DNA from: Diphasiastrum complanatum
Taxonomy: Eukaryota > Streptophyta > Lycopodiopsida > Lycopodiales > Lycopodiaceae
Reading direction: 5' to 3'
Assembly (NCBI GenBank): GCA_029204225.1
Contig: CM055095.1
Span: forward strand, 50,042,841-50,106,840
Length of the DNA stretch: 64,000 bases
Under the pieces are notes generated by a model. That model was not told where the DNA came from, ran no database searches, and saw only the letters and a list, made by a program, of their open reading frames with translations. Positions 23,690 to 39,959 of the stretch are shown one piece after another (position 1 is the first letter of the stretch; each line of letters opens with the position of its first letter). Made by a program: the position numbers and the translations under genes.

Positions 23690-24070
23690 ATAAGCAAAGT
23701 TGGAGCTTCGATCAAACAGTCTTGAAGCTGCCAGTGATGACTGATACATTGAATAATGATAAAAGATGACAAATACAAATTATTGGGAGTAAGATCATTG
23801 CATCAGCACTAAACCAGCATTCGCAAAAATGTGCCTCATATGTTCAGCTGGTTGTTTCTCCAATCTCCTCAATTGCATAGTCCATACATTGATCTCAACA
23901 TGAGGAAGGTACTCAGCACCTCAATATGATAAAGCTTTCAAATCAAAGATTACAAAAAAATGCCATTGAATGGGAAGCATGCGCAGGCCAAGAGCATACT
24001 GTAAACAAAATCGCATGATCATTCGCAAAGGATACAGGAGAGTCACCACATTGTTGAGAAATCTTCTCGT
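23690..24070 (-). other. Possible exons of an unidentified gene, or 3' flank of the splicing-factor gene
   Basis: On the minus strand a readable stretch (about 23,925-23,800) gives LPHVEINVWTMQLRRLEKQP then AEHMRHIFANAGLVLMQ and a stop. A 3'-acceptor-like CAG near 23,735 is followed by LQDCLIEAPTLLMDDNDNF and a GTAAGC donor near 23,670. The coherence suggests coding sequence, but no family is recognised and the exon joins are not proven. It lies downstream of the splicing-factor stop codon on the same strand. Confidence 0.3.
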
Positions 24071-24436
24071 CTGATACTATGGTAAACAAACTTTTGTGAT
24101 GGAAATGTAGGTGCAACACAAAAAGGGCATTCCAAAAATATACCGGTTTCAAAAGTTGATATAATGACAACATAGGGAGAGAGCAACAACTTTGAATGTT
24201 GGTTGTGCACACGTGTACACACATAGATGCATGGCAGAGGACCTTAGTGACAAAACACATGCAAGTCAGTTGCTATCCATCTATCCAACCATTTTCCCGT
24301 CCAACAAGATACAAGGAAATCATCTTGTCGAATTATAATGCTCTCCAGAAATATACTGCCTTGATCTAATATATACCAACCTCCCAATAAAGTCGGATAT
24401 ACTCTACTTACAAGTTGGCTGAATGTAATCATGGGC

Positions 24437-29015
<4,579 letters not shown>

Positions 29016-29559
29016 CTAATAGAACAAGACATAATCAAATTACATTGAGTTGTAACTACACTTTTGGAAAAAAAATTATAATGAGGAAGGTGCAAAAGTA
29101 TTAGGAAACAGAAAATGCACATCACACACATCATTAGTTCTGTAGCGTACAAAATGGTCATGTACAGATCCATGGGTGTCATTCAGCAGCCCTTCACATT
29201 CGACACGTTTTTTATTTTCTAATTTTATCAAAAAAAATTAAAAACCTAACAGATTTGCTGCCCACAAAGCCATTCCAAAAAGACTCATTAAAAAAAACTT
29301 AGTACGTACTAAATTACGTAGTTTAAAAATTAGAAACATTGGAATTTTGTTTGGGGGTTTAGGGCTTTCAAAAGGATGCCTTTAGGGATACATAAAAACC
29401 ATGAAACTTTAACAATGAGCCACCAAAAGGTTAATCAACCAATTGACTCTTGAATGATATCAAAAAAATCATCAAAATAATAGAAAAAGCCCTAAAAAAT
29501 TCATTCTTAATATAAGCCACCACCCAATTGAGTGGATGCACCAAGAAGCAACAAACCAA

Positions 29560-30250
29560 AACTGCACCCTTTTCATGTTCTGATGCGCTGGATGTACTGG
29601 TGGGTCTGCTAAAAAATGTATTGCCCATCCTGGATGGCACCCCCATGAGAGACATCCACTGCCCTCCAGAACACGATGCCCCTACAACAAGAGTTGAGGA
29701 TGTTGACAACTGACCTATGTCGAATGTCAGTCCATCCATCGACCATGAGGGAACAACCAAATACCTCCCAACCAGACCTAAGCTGCACTTAAGTATCAAC
29801 TTGATTGTATGCTGCCCTAAGGTGTGTGCAGCGCAAAGTCTCAGTGGGGTGGGGACCAATAAGCAAGGGTGCATGTAGCTACAGCAACAATGATATCTCT
29901 GACTAGGTGGGTGTCTGCTATGACAAATGGTAGATTCATTGCCTTGTCGGCTGCATCATCTGCATCATCGTCGTCCCTTCAAAAAGACTAACAAGGGGAC
30001 TGACAAATAGTGCTGCTAGTTGATGGCACTGTTGGAGGTGGGGCTACTGATAATGTTCTGGGTCTGTCAGGTGCACATGATGTGGAATGTCTATTAGGTG
30101 CAACAAATGTGGAAGGCTTGTCAGGATGGTCGGATGTGGTGGGAAGTTGTGCATGGTCGGCAGCTTGACCTGTCTTATCCTCTCAAGAATGCTCTAAGTG
30201 GGAGCAACTACTGGTTGATGGTTGGAGGAGGGGCCTTGACCAATTACTGA
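29560..30250 (-). pseudogene. hAT (DUF659-type) transposase relic
   Basis: The minus strand at about 29,752-29,614 reads LMVDGWTDIRHRSVVNILNS then CCRGIVFWRAVDVSHGG, the DUF659 region of plant hAT-like transposases; the same block in the larger hAT at 32,080-32,170 reads MSDGWTDVRRRPILNILVSS. Upstream up to about 30,250 is a diverged linker with stops. The C-terminal half and dimerisation domain are absent. It lies just outside the last recognised exon of the splicing-factor gene. Confidence 0.75.
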
Positions 30251-30376
30251 TACCCTAGCAGGTGTGGGTGCTGTGGAAGTTGTTGTGCCCAATTGTGAGT
30301 ATGTGTCAATCATATGCTGCCTATCTACATCCTGAACCATGGGACAACCGCATATGCCAACTATCATGTCGTTTTT

Positions 30377-30467
30377 CAGTGAAACGAGTTTGCGTCCGGG
30401 GACGCAGACGCACCCCTGGCGCGTCCGGACGTGAACGCGCGTTCGCGTCCGCCATCTGCTTCCTTAG
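30377..30467. mobile_element. Partial copy of the GTCCGG-rich hAT MITE
   Basis: GC-rich stretch with several CGGACGC/GCGTCCG words, ending GCTTCCTTAG as does the complete copy at 61,191-61,487. Only one end is present. Confidence 0.6.
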
Positions 30468-30548
30468 AAACAGACCATTTTATATAATCCTATGAAAGAG
30501 TTTTCAAAAAAAAACTCTCAAACGAAATAGTCTATGCAGATTGTTTCC

Positions 30549-30552
<4 letters not shown>

Positions 30553-30587
<35 letters not shown>

Positions 30588-30660
30588 ATATATCATAGGT
30601 CCCGCGGTACTGGGTACCGCGGATCCCGGTACCGCGGGACCGTACTGGTACCGCGGTACC
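30553..30660. mobile_element. (TA)n target and left end of the large hAT element
   Basis: A (TA)n run is followed at 30,594 by CATAGGTCCCGCGGTACTGG and a dense cluster of GGTACC, CCGCGG and related palindromes to about 30,660. The same terminal sequence, inverted, ends the MITEs at 61,130 and 61,812, which supports reading this as a transposon end. It lies 300 bases before the transposase start. Confidence 0.6.
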
Positions 30661-30961
30661 ATAATATATTAATATAATTAATATTTAATATTTTTTGAAT
30701 TTTTTTTAAACCTAATCTACCCGCCCCCCTCGCTTCTTCTCTCCCAATTTTTTTCCAGCCATCGTTGCCCTGCCTTCGCTACTGGTTTTGCTGCCCTGCC
30801 TTCCTTGCCTTGCGTCTGATTTGCGTCGCCCTTCGCCCACAGACCGCCCTGCCTTGCATCTGATTTGCAAGAACCTGCCTTCGCCCATTTTCAGCGTCTC
30901 TCACACAGTGTACCCCGCTGTTTTTTTTTCCAACGTTTTGTCCTTAGTTTTCTCCATCGCA

Positions 30962-33900
30962 ATGGTGCAATCCGACCTTTCCGGTCTACGGGACGAGGTA
31001 GACATTGTCAGGTGGGTTGCCGACAAGGCCAACAAGACCGGTCAGAAGATCGTGCGCTGCCGATACTGTCTCATCAAGTTTGCTGCATCCCTCACTCGCC
31101 TTAAAGGCCATCTGCTCGGTGCACGCGCCAAAAATGGTGCCACCTTGAATGCTGCCCCTTGTGGCAGCATGACCGTCCCTGACAGGCAGCGACTGCTGGA
31201 CACCTACGGGTCGCGGCTCGTGGCAGGGGAGAACACCATTTCGGAAGGCATTTTCCGATTTTGCACCGCTCCTTATGTGGCTGACCTAGAGTTGCTGCCT
31301 GCTTGGCTGGCACGCACGAGGAGAGAGAGTGCATCCTCCTCCGGTCCCTTTGCCCCTCAGACAGTTCTGCCTCACGCACCCCCATCTTCTCAGATTCCGG
31401 TGGATCCTGTCCACTGCGATTCCACCACCACCCACTGTTGCTCGCACTCCACCAGTCTACGACTTTCTCATGGACTCTCCGCCACCCGAGCAGGCCCAGG
31501 ATGGTACTGGGCGGGCCTTCGAGGATGTGGAAGAGATCCCTTCTTCCTTCCCTTCCCATCCGGATGACCTCCTCAGCCAGCAGTTTTCGTACCCCATGCC
31601 AGATGTTGCCTCTCCACCAGTGCACCCCACCTATCCTGCTGCACCCATCCCTGCCAGTGCATCCCACTCTCCCCATTCCACGTCTACAGCCGATGCATCC
31701 ACCAGTGCCCAGCCTGTCGCGTCATCGTCCATTCCCGTCACGGTTGGTGCACTGTGCTGGAGGTCCACCACCCGTCGCCCACCAAGGAGAGCCCTCGTGC
31801 AGCAGACCATTCGCGGCGCGCATCAGCCGCACAAGGACAGAGAGGCCACACAGGCCGTGGCCAGTCTGATTTACGAGCTGAACCTGCCCTTTGCCATCAC
31901 CGACTCTGTGCCCTTCAGAAGGGCCTTCCGCCTTGCACAGTCTGTCAACCCTAGCTGGAGAATCCCTAGTTCAGAGGTTGTTCGCACACACATGCTGAGG
32001 GATAGGGTTGAGTCCTTGTCTAGAGAGATGGAGCCTCTGCGTCGGCACTAGGCCACTTACGGTTGCAGCATCATGTCCGATGGCTGGACTGATGTCAGGA
32101 GGAGGCCGATCCTCAACATACTGGTCTCCAGCTGCATGGGCACACAGTTTTTGAGGGCAGTGGATTGCAGCAGGGGGGGGAGAGTCATACCTGCAGAGTT
32201 CATGTTTGATGTCATCAGGTCTTCCATCCTAGCCATAGGCCCACAGCATGTCGTCACGGTGGTGACTGACAATGCCACGAACTGCATTCAGATGGGTGTA
32301 CTGCTAGAGGCCGAGTTCCCTCATATTGTTCATACCCCCTGTGCAGCCCACGGCATAGACCTTCTGATGGGGGACATTGGAGCACTTCCCTGGGTTAGAG
32401 CCATCGTCCAAGAGGCCCTCTTCCTGGTGACTTTTGCCACCAGAAAGAGGCGTGTTCTTGCCATGTTCCGGGTGTTCAGCCATCTGGACCTCCGTAAGCC
32501 AGCCCCCACGAGCTTTGCATTCGACTTGGTGGTCATCGACCGTTTGATCAGGTGCAAAGCCCAGCTTCTACAGATAGTTGCCAGTGATCTTTGGGGTGCC
32601 AGTACATTTCCGCACACTGAGGATGGGGAGCACTTTTCTTCCACGGTGAGGGGAGACCAGTTCTGGAGGGATGCACAAACATTGTCAGGACTGCTTCGAC
32701 CACTCTACATTGTGCTCCGCATGGCTGACAGCGAGGGGTCGACACTTGGACTGGTGTATGAGCTCATGGACCGGATTGGACAGTTCCTGCAGCTGCCCAT
32801 CTTGCAGCCAGAGAGGTAAGCGGTACAGTGTTGTAATTGACCTTTATCTTTTCAGTACTTGCTAGTTTGTTTTTCTGTCAATGTTAAGTTTTTTCGTAAT
32901 GCCCTAAACCACATGCCCCTCACCTACAGGATGACAGAGCTGAAGTTCATATGGGAGACGCGGTGGAACTACTTCCACATGAGTATCCACAGCGTTGCAC
33001 ACATGCTGCATCCCCTCTTCCTCTCTTCGACACAGATCGCAGACAGGGAGCTCGAGGCCGATTGGCTTCAGTACATTCACAGGGTGGGTCCACACATAGG
33101 TTTGGATCCTATCAGGCTCATGGAGGAGCTCGCTGCATTTCGTTTCGGCATGGGCACGTTCGGTCACCCGGCTGCTCAGGATCCAGAGAGGAGGCAGCTC
33201 CCCATTACCTGATGGACCATGTTCGGCAGCAACTATCCATCCATACAGCGTCTTGCACTGCGGGTCCTTTCACAGGTATGCATCTCATCTCATCCTCCCT
33301 TGCTGTGTTCCGTTGACGTTCCACCCGTGCACGTGTGCTGAACCTTTTCATTGCACGTACCACAGGACTGCGCTGCCTTCGTGTGTGAGCGTAATTGGAG
33401 CACATGGGCACTCATTCACACGAGGAGAAGGAACCGGCTGTCAGTGAGTCAGTTGGAGCGGTTGGTGTTCTGTAGCACCAACGCACGTCTCGCCAGGAGG
33501 CTTCCGACCATTACGAACGCATTGCAGGTGATAAGCTAATCTTTCATAGCATGTTGCTTGACTCCTGGTATGTTGGTTTCATTTCTTGATAAAGTTGTCT
33601 CTCTGACATGCAAATTTTAAACCTTGCAGATGAAGGTATCCGATTTGGAGTGCCAGGTTGACTTGCCTACGGACAGCACCCATCCCATGCCTGCAGATGA
33701 CCTGGGTACACAGTTGATGGCAGAGAGAGAGAGGGAGCTTGCCGAGATGAGAGAGAGAGAGCTTGGGCTTGAGCACATAGAGCCCCCATTGTATGAGGCA
33801 GACGAGCCAGTGTCAGAGGATGAGCATGATGAGGATGATCCCATTCGGGTTGTGTTTGCCAGTTCAGAGAGAGATGAGGCAGACCATACAGGTGCAGGGC

Positions 33901-35258
33901 ACACGCCATGGGCAGGGGTCACAGGTGCATCACGTGGCAGAGGTGGGACACATGGCACAGGTTATACCGGCAGACCGGCAGGGCACACAGGGGGGGGCAG
34001 TGGCATACCTACCTATGTCGACATGATGGAGGAGGCTCTTGATAGAGGGCAGAGTGGTTTAGATGCCGGTCCCGTAGATGTTTGGATGCGTGCAGCATAG
34101 AGTCATGGCCATTACTACGACAGCACACCAGAGGAGACACCTGATGACTTTCATTGCACAGATTGGGAGGCCATGCAGGGTCTACAGGGTGCACATGATG
34201 AGGCACGGGATGAGGCTTGGGTTGATTCAGGGGTTGGTGCACAGGATGATTCAGAGGTCGGTGCACAGGATGATTTAGAGGCTGGTGCACAGGATGAGTC
34301 CCAGAGCCCAGAGCATTTGTATTCGGATGCCCAGCTGGCCGACTTGGTTGCCACATTGGATTCAGAGGCCCAACAAATGCTGAATGTCAGGGCGCCCCCA
34401 TCATCTCTTGCCAACATGCCATACACAGAGTCCCAGCCAGAGCAGCCGCATGAGGTGCCTACAGTTCCTCTAGCTTCTCAGAGGGTGTATGTGCGTCGCA
34501 CAGCTCCTCCAGTGCCATTGATGCCATTTAGGCCTGCAGCCCCTCCATCGTTGTCCACTTCTGCAGCACCAGGTCTCCATGGCAGGCCACCATCTGTGCC
34601 CAGGTTTTCTCTTGCAGCGCCCACATCCACAATGGCTCCTCCAGTTGCAGCACCCACGTCACATCCTCCTCCTTTGGCAGCACCCAAGATGTACCAGTAC
34701 CGGCCACCACAGCGCCTCTTTCCGTACATATTGCCACTGTACTCACCTCCTTCACAGCCAGTTCCTCCACCTGCAGCAGCCACACGGGCACACACTCCAC
34801 GAGCTCATCCTCCTCGCTCAGTTGCACAGGGAGTTCCCTCTTTTGCTTCCCTATCCCAGCCGGCCTCAGCTTGGGCCCAGCCTAGCCAGCCAGGTGATTT
34901 GCATGGGGGTGACGAGGCATTGACAGCTCCTCTTGTCCGCAAGAGACCAGACAGGCCCAAGGGTGCACCGAACAAGAAAGGCAAGGCACAGAAACTGCCA
35001 GGGAGGAGAGGACGACCACGCAGGGCTCCAGGTACAGGTAGAGGTGCAGTATCATAGCAAGTTGGAGCAGGTGTTGTTGGTCTGGCTTGCTTGGGGGCTG
35101 ATGCGGAGGTTGATTGGAAGGATGAGGATGACGAGTCTTCCCCCTCGGATACACAGCCCATGCCAGTTCCAGACAGGCAGAGATATCGGCTGCGAGAGTC
35201 AGCTCGGGGCCCTGAGTTGTCTCCAGAGCATTCGTCTGAGTCAGAGCCAGAGCATTGA
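30962..35258 (+). pseudogene. hAT transposase with long AT-hook tail, degraded
   Basis: Four exons: 30,962-32,815, 32,930-33,275, 33,366-33,527 and 33,630-35,258, all with GT-AG introns and matching phases. A BED-like zinc finger lies at the N-terminus (C33, C36, H50). Then come a Pro/Ser-rich linker, the DUF659 core (MSDGWTDV, VVTDNATNC, HTPCAAHGIDLL) and the C-terminal dimerisation domain across exons 2-3 (YPSIQRLALRVLSQ, FVCERNWSTW, RRNRLSVSQLERLVF). Exon 4 adds about 540 residues: acidic, three VGAQDDSE-like repeats, Pro-rich, an AT-hook (GRRGRPRR, about 35,001) and an acidic end. Damage: a frameshift near 31,410-31,430 and stops at 32,049, 33,210, 34,098 and 35,055. High GC unlike the surroundings. 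Around 1,330 codons, long for hAT. Confidence 0.85.
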
Positions 35259-35781
35259 TTGTGGCTCTGTTGTTTTAGTTTCAGTAGTTTGTCTCTAGCA
35301 GACGGTCTACCATTGTACTCAGATCATTTTTCACATTACATACACTGTTTGGCCTACATTATTTGCTGCACATTGTGCGTATGTCGCTCTGTACATGTGA
35401 TGCTTTATTTTATGTCGAAGAATTCTATGTGCGTGTCTGAATCCTGTTTTCATTTAATTTCGTTTGAAGTGAATGCTAGCTTCACATATATGCACCTACA
35501 TCATGAGCACAGCAATCACCCCTACACCCCAAACGACATTTCATAAACACATGTAATACATCTGCATTTAAAAAAATTACAGACATTGCATCTTACATGA
35601 CCAGGCTTGCGTTGCACAAAAAACAACTATGTATATATTCAACCGTTGTATCAGGATAACATCACATATACTGTCATTTTTTTAAGCAGCCATCTAGTTA
35701 TTTGCTGCACCATAAACTGTCGAAAACTACATAGCAACAGTCTGCCACTTACGGCTGGACCTCATCTATTCTAAACATCTC

Positions 35782-36168
35782 TCATTGATCCTCCACCGAC
35801 TCCTCGCCCTCGTCTGGTGCATTGTTTTGTCGCTCTTGCTCTGCCTCCCCGTTAGCTCGAGCTGCCTCCTGGTTAGCCCGACATCTGGCCGCCCTTTCCC
35901 TGACCATGATGAGTTGTCGTCGTGTGAAATTCATTCCGATCTGCTCATCCAGATCCAGCTCGACAGCGGGGACAGGACCCACAGCAGGGGCGGGTGGCTC
36001 CGGTTCCAGATTTCTCTGTCGAGTTTGTCGCAACATCTCTCGGATATCTGCCTCTTGCTTCCGATGCCTCTCGTTGTGCTTCCTCCTGGCTTCGCCCTCG
36101 GGCTTCGGTGGTATGCACTCTGCCATCTCGATCGACCTTCTCCTCACAGCACCCTGGTCCTTGAACAC
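35782..36168 (-). CDS. Small charged coiled-coil ORF, function unknown
   Basis: Open for 128 codons, intronless, convergent with the hAT transposase and in the same GC-rich block. A second Met at residue 15 (MAECIPPKPEGEARRKHNER) may be the true start. The protein is rich in Arg, Glu and Gln: HRKQEADIREMLRQTRQRN, a Pro/Ala/Val linker, then FTRRQLIMVRERAARCRANQ and an acidic end. Not recognised. Shared base composition suggests it belongs to the hAT element as an accessory gene; a chance frame in GC-rich DNA cannot be excluded, though the opposite strand is also open there. Confidence 0.4.
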   Translation of the reverse strand: MFKDQGAVRRRSIEMAECIPPKPEGEARRKHNERHRKQEADIREMLRQTRQRNLEPEPPAPAVGPVPAVELDLDEQIGMNFTRRQLIMVRERAARCRANQEAARANGEAEQERQNNAPDEGEESVEDQ

Positions 36169-36169
36169 C

Positions 36170-37120
36170 CTCTCACAGCACCCTAGCTCTCAAACAGCCT
36201 CTCACATCCTGTCACTGACTCTCGCTTGCTCTCTCACTGTCTATCACTAGCTAAGTAAGGCAATACTGGAACATCACCAAAGTATTAAACAACATGATAA
36301 TTAAATGCAATACCTATTTAACCAGTCACAATCAATTAATTCAAGCAATTACATGGGCTACCAACAGATATGTTCATTGATGAGAAAAATAATTATGTCC
36401 CAAAGTTGTCCAAGATTGGATAATCAATGATAGATAATCTTTATTTGAGGATAATTGTCGGTGATGATGTTGGTTAGTCATGAAGTTCGAGAGCTCAAAC
36501 ATGCATGCAAGATAAATAGAGGGATATGAATTGTTTGTTATTGATGACTTCCATGTAAAGGTGCATGCATGCAACAGAAAGAGAGGGACATGAATTTTTT
36601 GGTATTTACGACTTGTGAATAGAGGTGCACCTAAAGGACTGAGTTCTTGCAAATAAATCCTAACGATGTGGCAAAGTTTTTTGTGCCCAATATATCATTA
36701 TAATTTAAGGCATTGACTTCAATGTTAACCTCTCCATTGACCAGTTTGAGCACATAGTATTGACTTTTGCAAAGGCTGGCCAAAAATCTCCCTCATTAGT
36801 TGCAATAGTAACCTAACTAACCATTTTGAACAAAGGATGGTATTACTCTAGAATGCATCTAAGACATTCCTATATTAGGATCAGTAGCTGCGTTTAATGG
36901 AGTTAATATAAATAGACTGATGCATACGTGCCAGAGAAAGCTGAGGCCATGTTCACTAGTGAATGATGAATGAATGATGATGAACACATACATGATAGAT
37001 GTTTTATCAATGGATTTCTCAGCTATAGTTCTAGTCCTACAGATTTCACAATACAACAGATTTCACAAAACTTCGTATCTCTTGCTTTTTGTTATCATAT
37101 TTCACTAAGGCTACATTTCT
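36170..37120. other. AT-rich sequence, no gene recognised
   Basis: The base composition drops back from GC-rich near 36,250, marking the likely right limit of the hAT block. No terminal inverted copy of the left end was found here. The rest has no coding similarity. Confidence 0.45.
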
Positions 37121-37127
37121 GCCAGCA

Positions 37128-37676
37128 TTAACTTTTGCATGAATCCTTCACAAAAGAGCAATGGCCTTGTGTCTGCAACATGGGACCAAGAATCAAGTGC
37201 AATCTTGCATACCCGAGGACATGAGCATAAGCTGTGCATCCAAATACTTTCAAATATTTGATTGAGGGTTTGAACCCAGTCCAAACCTCATAAGGAGTTT
37301 TGTTATTAGGAATATCTTTAGTTATACATCGATTCAATAGATAAGTTGATGTTGAAATAGCATGTTGCTAGAATGATTTGGGCAAAGAAACATGTGTGAT
37401 CATGAATTTAGCATACTCGACTAAGGTTCTGTTCTTCCTTTGAGCCAGTCCATTTGACTGTGGAGAATAAGAAGCATCAAACTGTTGCACGATGCCATTG
37501 GCTGAGCAGTAATCCTTGAATTCATTTGAAATGTATTCTCCACCATTGTCGGTCCTGAGAGCTTTGATTATTTTGCCTGTCTGCAACTCAACATTCTCCT
37601 TTAATATCTTGAAAAATTGGAAAGCTTCAGATTTGTGCTTTAGGAAATAGAGCAGTCCACCCCTCGACTTCTCCAC
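37128..37676 (-). pseudogene. Ty1/copia integrase core relic
   Basis: Minus strand 37,676-37,368 reads KSRGGLLYFLKHKSEAFQFF, then IKALRTDNGGEYISNEF (second catalytic Asp), then FDASYSPQSNGLAQRKNRTL (catalytic Glu position replaced by Ala-Gln, normally AER) and a YAKFMI helix. After a frame break 37,337-37,128 gives KTPYEVWTGFKPSIKYLKVF and GCTAYAHV, the region after the core. Neither end of the parent element is nearby on this strand. Confidence 0.85.
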
Positions 37677-37825
37677 TATAGTGGTTCAGATATGAATCGT
37701 TGGGTAGGAGAACATCGTGTGGGTTGCTATGGATAGAGGAGAAAAAATGAAGGTCCAATATGCATATGTGCGTGTGTGGATCTAGATAAAGGGAGTATTC
37801 TCAAAGTCTGTGCTAAACCTAGTTG

Positions 37826-38275
37826 AAGAGGGAGTGTGAGAAATTGTCAACTAGTTTGATCTATTTTGGTCTATGTTGATTATTTGGCAATTGAGGCCAA
37901 TATGCATTTCATACTTAGAGATAAACTTTATGAAGTTATTTTAGCCTAAGTACATTTAAAATTACCACTTTTAGAAAGTGAGGGAAAGTAGAAGATTGAG
38001 TTTGGACACATTCAAATTTGAATGTTAGATACATTGAATCTAGTTCATATTGTAGTAGGGTTTTTTATCTAGAAGTTTCTATGGAGCGAAACCAAACTCA
38101 TTAATGAGGCATGAACCTATTATAAATAGATGTATACTCGTGGGAGAAAGGATTCTTCTCTCTCTCATCTCATTTCATGCTTATACATGAGTTCATCTAG
38201 CCATTGGTGCACTATATTGATGATATCTTGCAATCTTGTGTGTAGAATGCATTGTTTTGTTGATATTCGAATCCA
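37826..38275 (+). mobile_element. Purine tract and LTR of the TGTGAG family, uninterrupted copy
   Basis: GAAGAGGGAG is followed at 37,838 by TGTGAGAAATTGTCAACTAG, the classic purine tract and LTR start. The sequence then matches 5,161-5,450 and, without interruption, the 10,131-10,300 part (TATTATAAATAGATG promoter-like string). This shows what the LTR looked like before the copia insertion seen in the other copies, apart from about 70 bases absent here near 38,108. The end near 38,275 is set by loss of similarity. Confidence 0.7.
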
Positions 38276-38439
38276 CAACTCACACAAGAAAATATCTTTG
38301 GAATCATTGATGTCCCATACCATCAACTTTTCCTCCAAGAAAATCTCTGCTTCTAGATCTCTTACCATAAAGTAAAAAATGACTAACTGGCTATCCTATA
38401 TCCAAATATGAAATCATATTTACAACCAATTCCAAGAGA

Positions 38440-38650
38440 TACTTTTAGCTATTGAATTCTCTCATGCTCCTTAGGCATTTCACTATATATGAATACATCA
38501 TCTAAGAATATCACTCCGCATTGACCCAGGTATGGACGAAATATATCGTTCAAATATTGTTGAAATGCGACAAGTGTATTCACAAAACCAAGAGGAACAT
38601 TAAGAATCTCAATATAACCGAAAACAATATTGTAATAGATATTTGGTTTC
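38440..38650 (-). pseudogene. Ty3/gypsy reverse transcriptase fragment
   Basis: Minus strand reads ILNVPLGFVNTLVAFQQYLN, then DIFRPYLGQCGVIFLDDVFI and YSEMPKEHERIQ followed by a stop: the gypsy palm region (PFGL.NAP..FQ..M) with the catalytic LDD. Flanking parts are unreadable. Confidence 0.85.
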
Positions 38651-38698
38651 TATTTCAGAATCGGTAAAAAGAATTTCATTCTGTCAAAAGTTAGAAGT

Positions 38699-39163
38699 TG
38701 TCATGTCCACATCCTTTATATCGGATTCAGTATAGTCCTGACTTGGATACATGGTACTCCAGTGAATCAAGCTTATTAGTTATGCCACGTCAGACTGGAT
38801 GTGACTCGCAAGTACCGTATATGCATGTGTAGACTCGAGTATCAATAGCAATCTATGTATAGAAAATCCATGTATAGAGACTCTATGTATTTGGGAGCTG
38901 GCACCTTGCATTACTATTTGCATAGGGGGACTTTTAGCCTTATATAAGGAGGCCAAACTCGCCATACTACATTATCATTTGGATTCATTGCCATGATTTC
39001 TCTCTACTCTCATGCTTCCTAAACCTTGGCTTGGAGGTGAAGCTTCTAGAGATTCATTGGTTGCTTCTACTTGTTTGGGTGGTTTCTCCAACAATGTGCT
39101 CTCTATTGTTTTGTCTTGTAAGAAGGATCTTAAGTAGGTGTCTCTTACATTGGTATTAGAGCA
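38699..39163 (+). mobile_element. LTR and primer site, TGTCATGTCC family
   Basis: LTR from TGTCATGTCC at 38,699 to CTTACA at 39,149, about 450 bases, followed by a primer site TGGTATTAGAGCA at 39,151-39,163. Sequence after it (to about 39,440) is shared with the deleted copy at 8,130-8,440. No coding part of this element is recognised. Confidence 0.7.
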
Positions 39164-39449
39164 AGGCTTATGAAGATTGGAGACCTTGGAGATGTGCTAC
39201 TTTTCACGAAATTTCGGTGTGATCAAATGGAATTCTCTTCTAGGTGGAGAGCAAGGTTGTAAGTGGGTATACTATCCCGGTTTCCATTCGCATGTTGCTA
39301 AGATCCATTTCTCTCGAATTTTTTTTGGGTTTTATGGACAATTGTTCATAAAGCCAATGCGTAATGCTTTTGTGGAGCTTTTTCTTGTCTAGCTCAAATA
39401 TTATGTAGTTATGAATTTTCCAACAAGTGTACTTTCATATTAGGGATCA

Positions 39450-39835
39450 TTATTGATGAAATTAATGATGCATGCCAATTCTTTTCATAATTTATGATTC
39501 TAGGCTATGTTTTGGTCAAAATTGCTTGCTTTTCATGCTTTTTGACTCAAAATTGATAGTAAGAACTAAAATCCAACAAGATTAGATCAATTAGATAGCT
39601 ATAATTCTGTAAATTGGTTTGCATGTGGTTGAGAAAGAGTTGCATGTCATGAATTTCCATTTATAGTGAAGAAAAAAAATCGAAAAATAGCCAAAATCAT
39701 CATTTTTGCTTGTTTTTTTTTTTTTCATAAAGTTGGATAGTAGGTGGCTGTAAAACACCATGTAGAGCTTTTATAGAATTGAATCAAAGTCTTGTGAAGC
39801 TGTCCCTGAAGTTAGAGCCAAGAATTCCATGAATT
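39450..39835. repeat. Inverted repeat, left copy
   Basis: Reverse complement matches about 41,980-42,335 over roughly 350 bases (for example GGCTCTAACTTCAGGGACAG and CAGAATTATAGCTATCTAAT against their diverged partners). It encloses the gypsy gag relic. Confidence 0.75.
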
Positions 39836-39959
39836 GGGCTTGTAGAAGGTCAAAAAAGACCAAAAAATAGTTTATTTTTGTGATTTTTGGGGGATGGATT
39901 GTTCCCAATAATTTCCAAAGTCTTACCATTGCCTCATGGGATCTCAATCATATGAGCAT

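Noticed and set aside
35592-35640. Right end of the large hAT near CTATGTATATATT
   Set aside because: The end bases and flank are suggestive, but none of the palindromic subterminal sequence of the left end is present.
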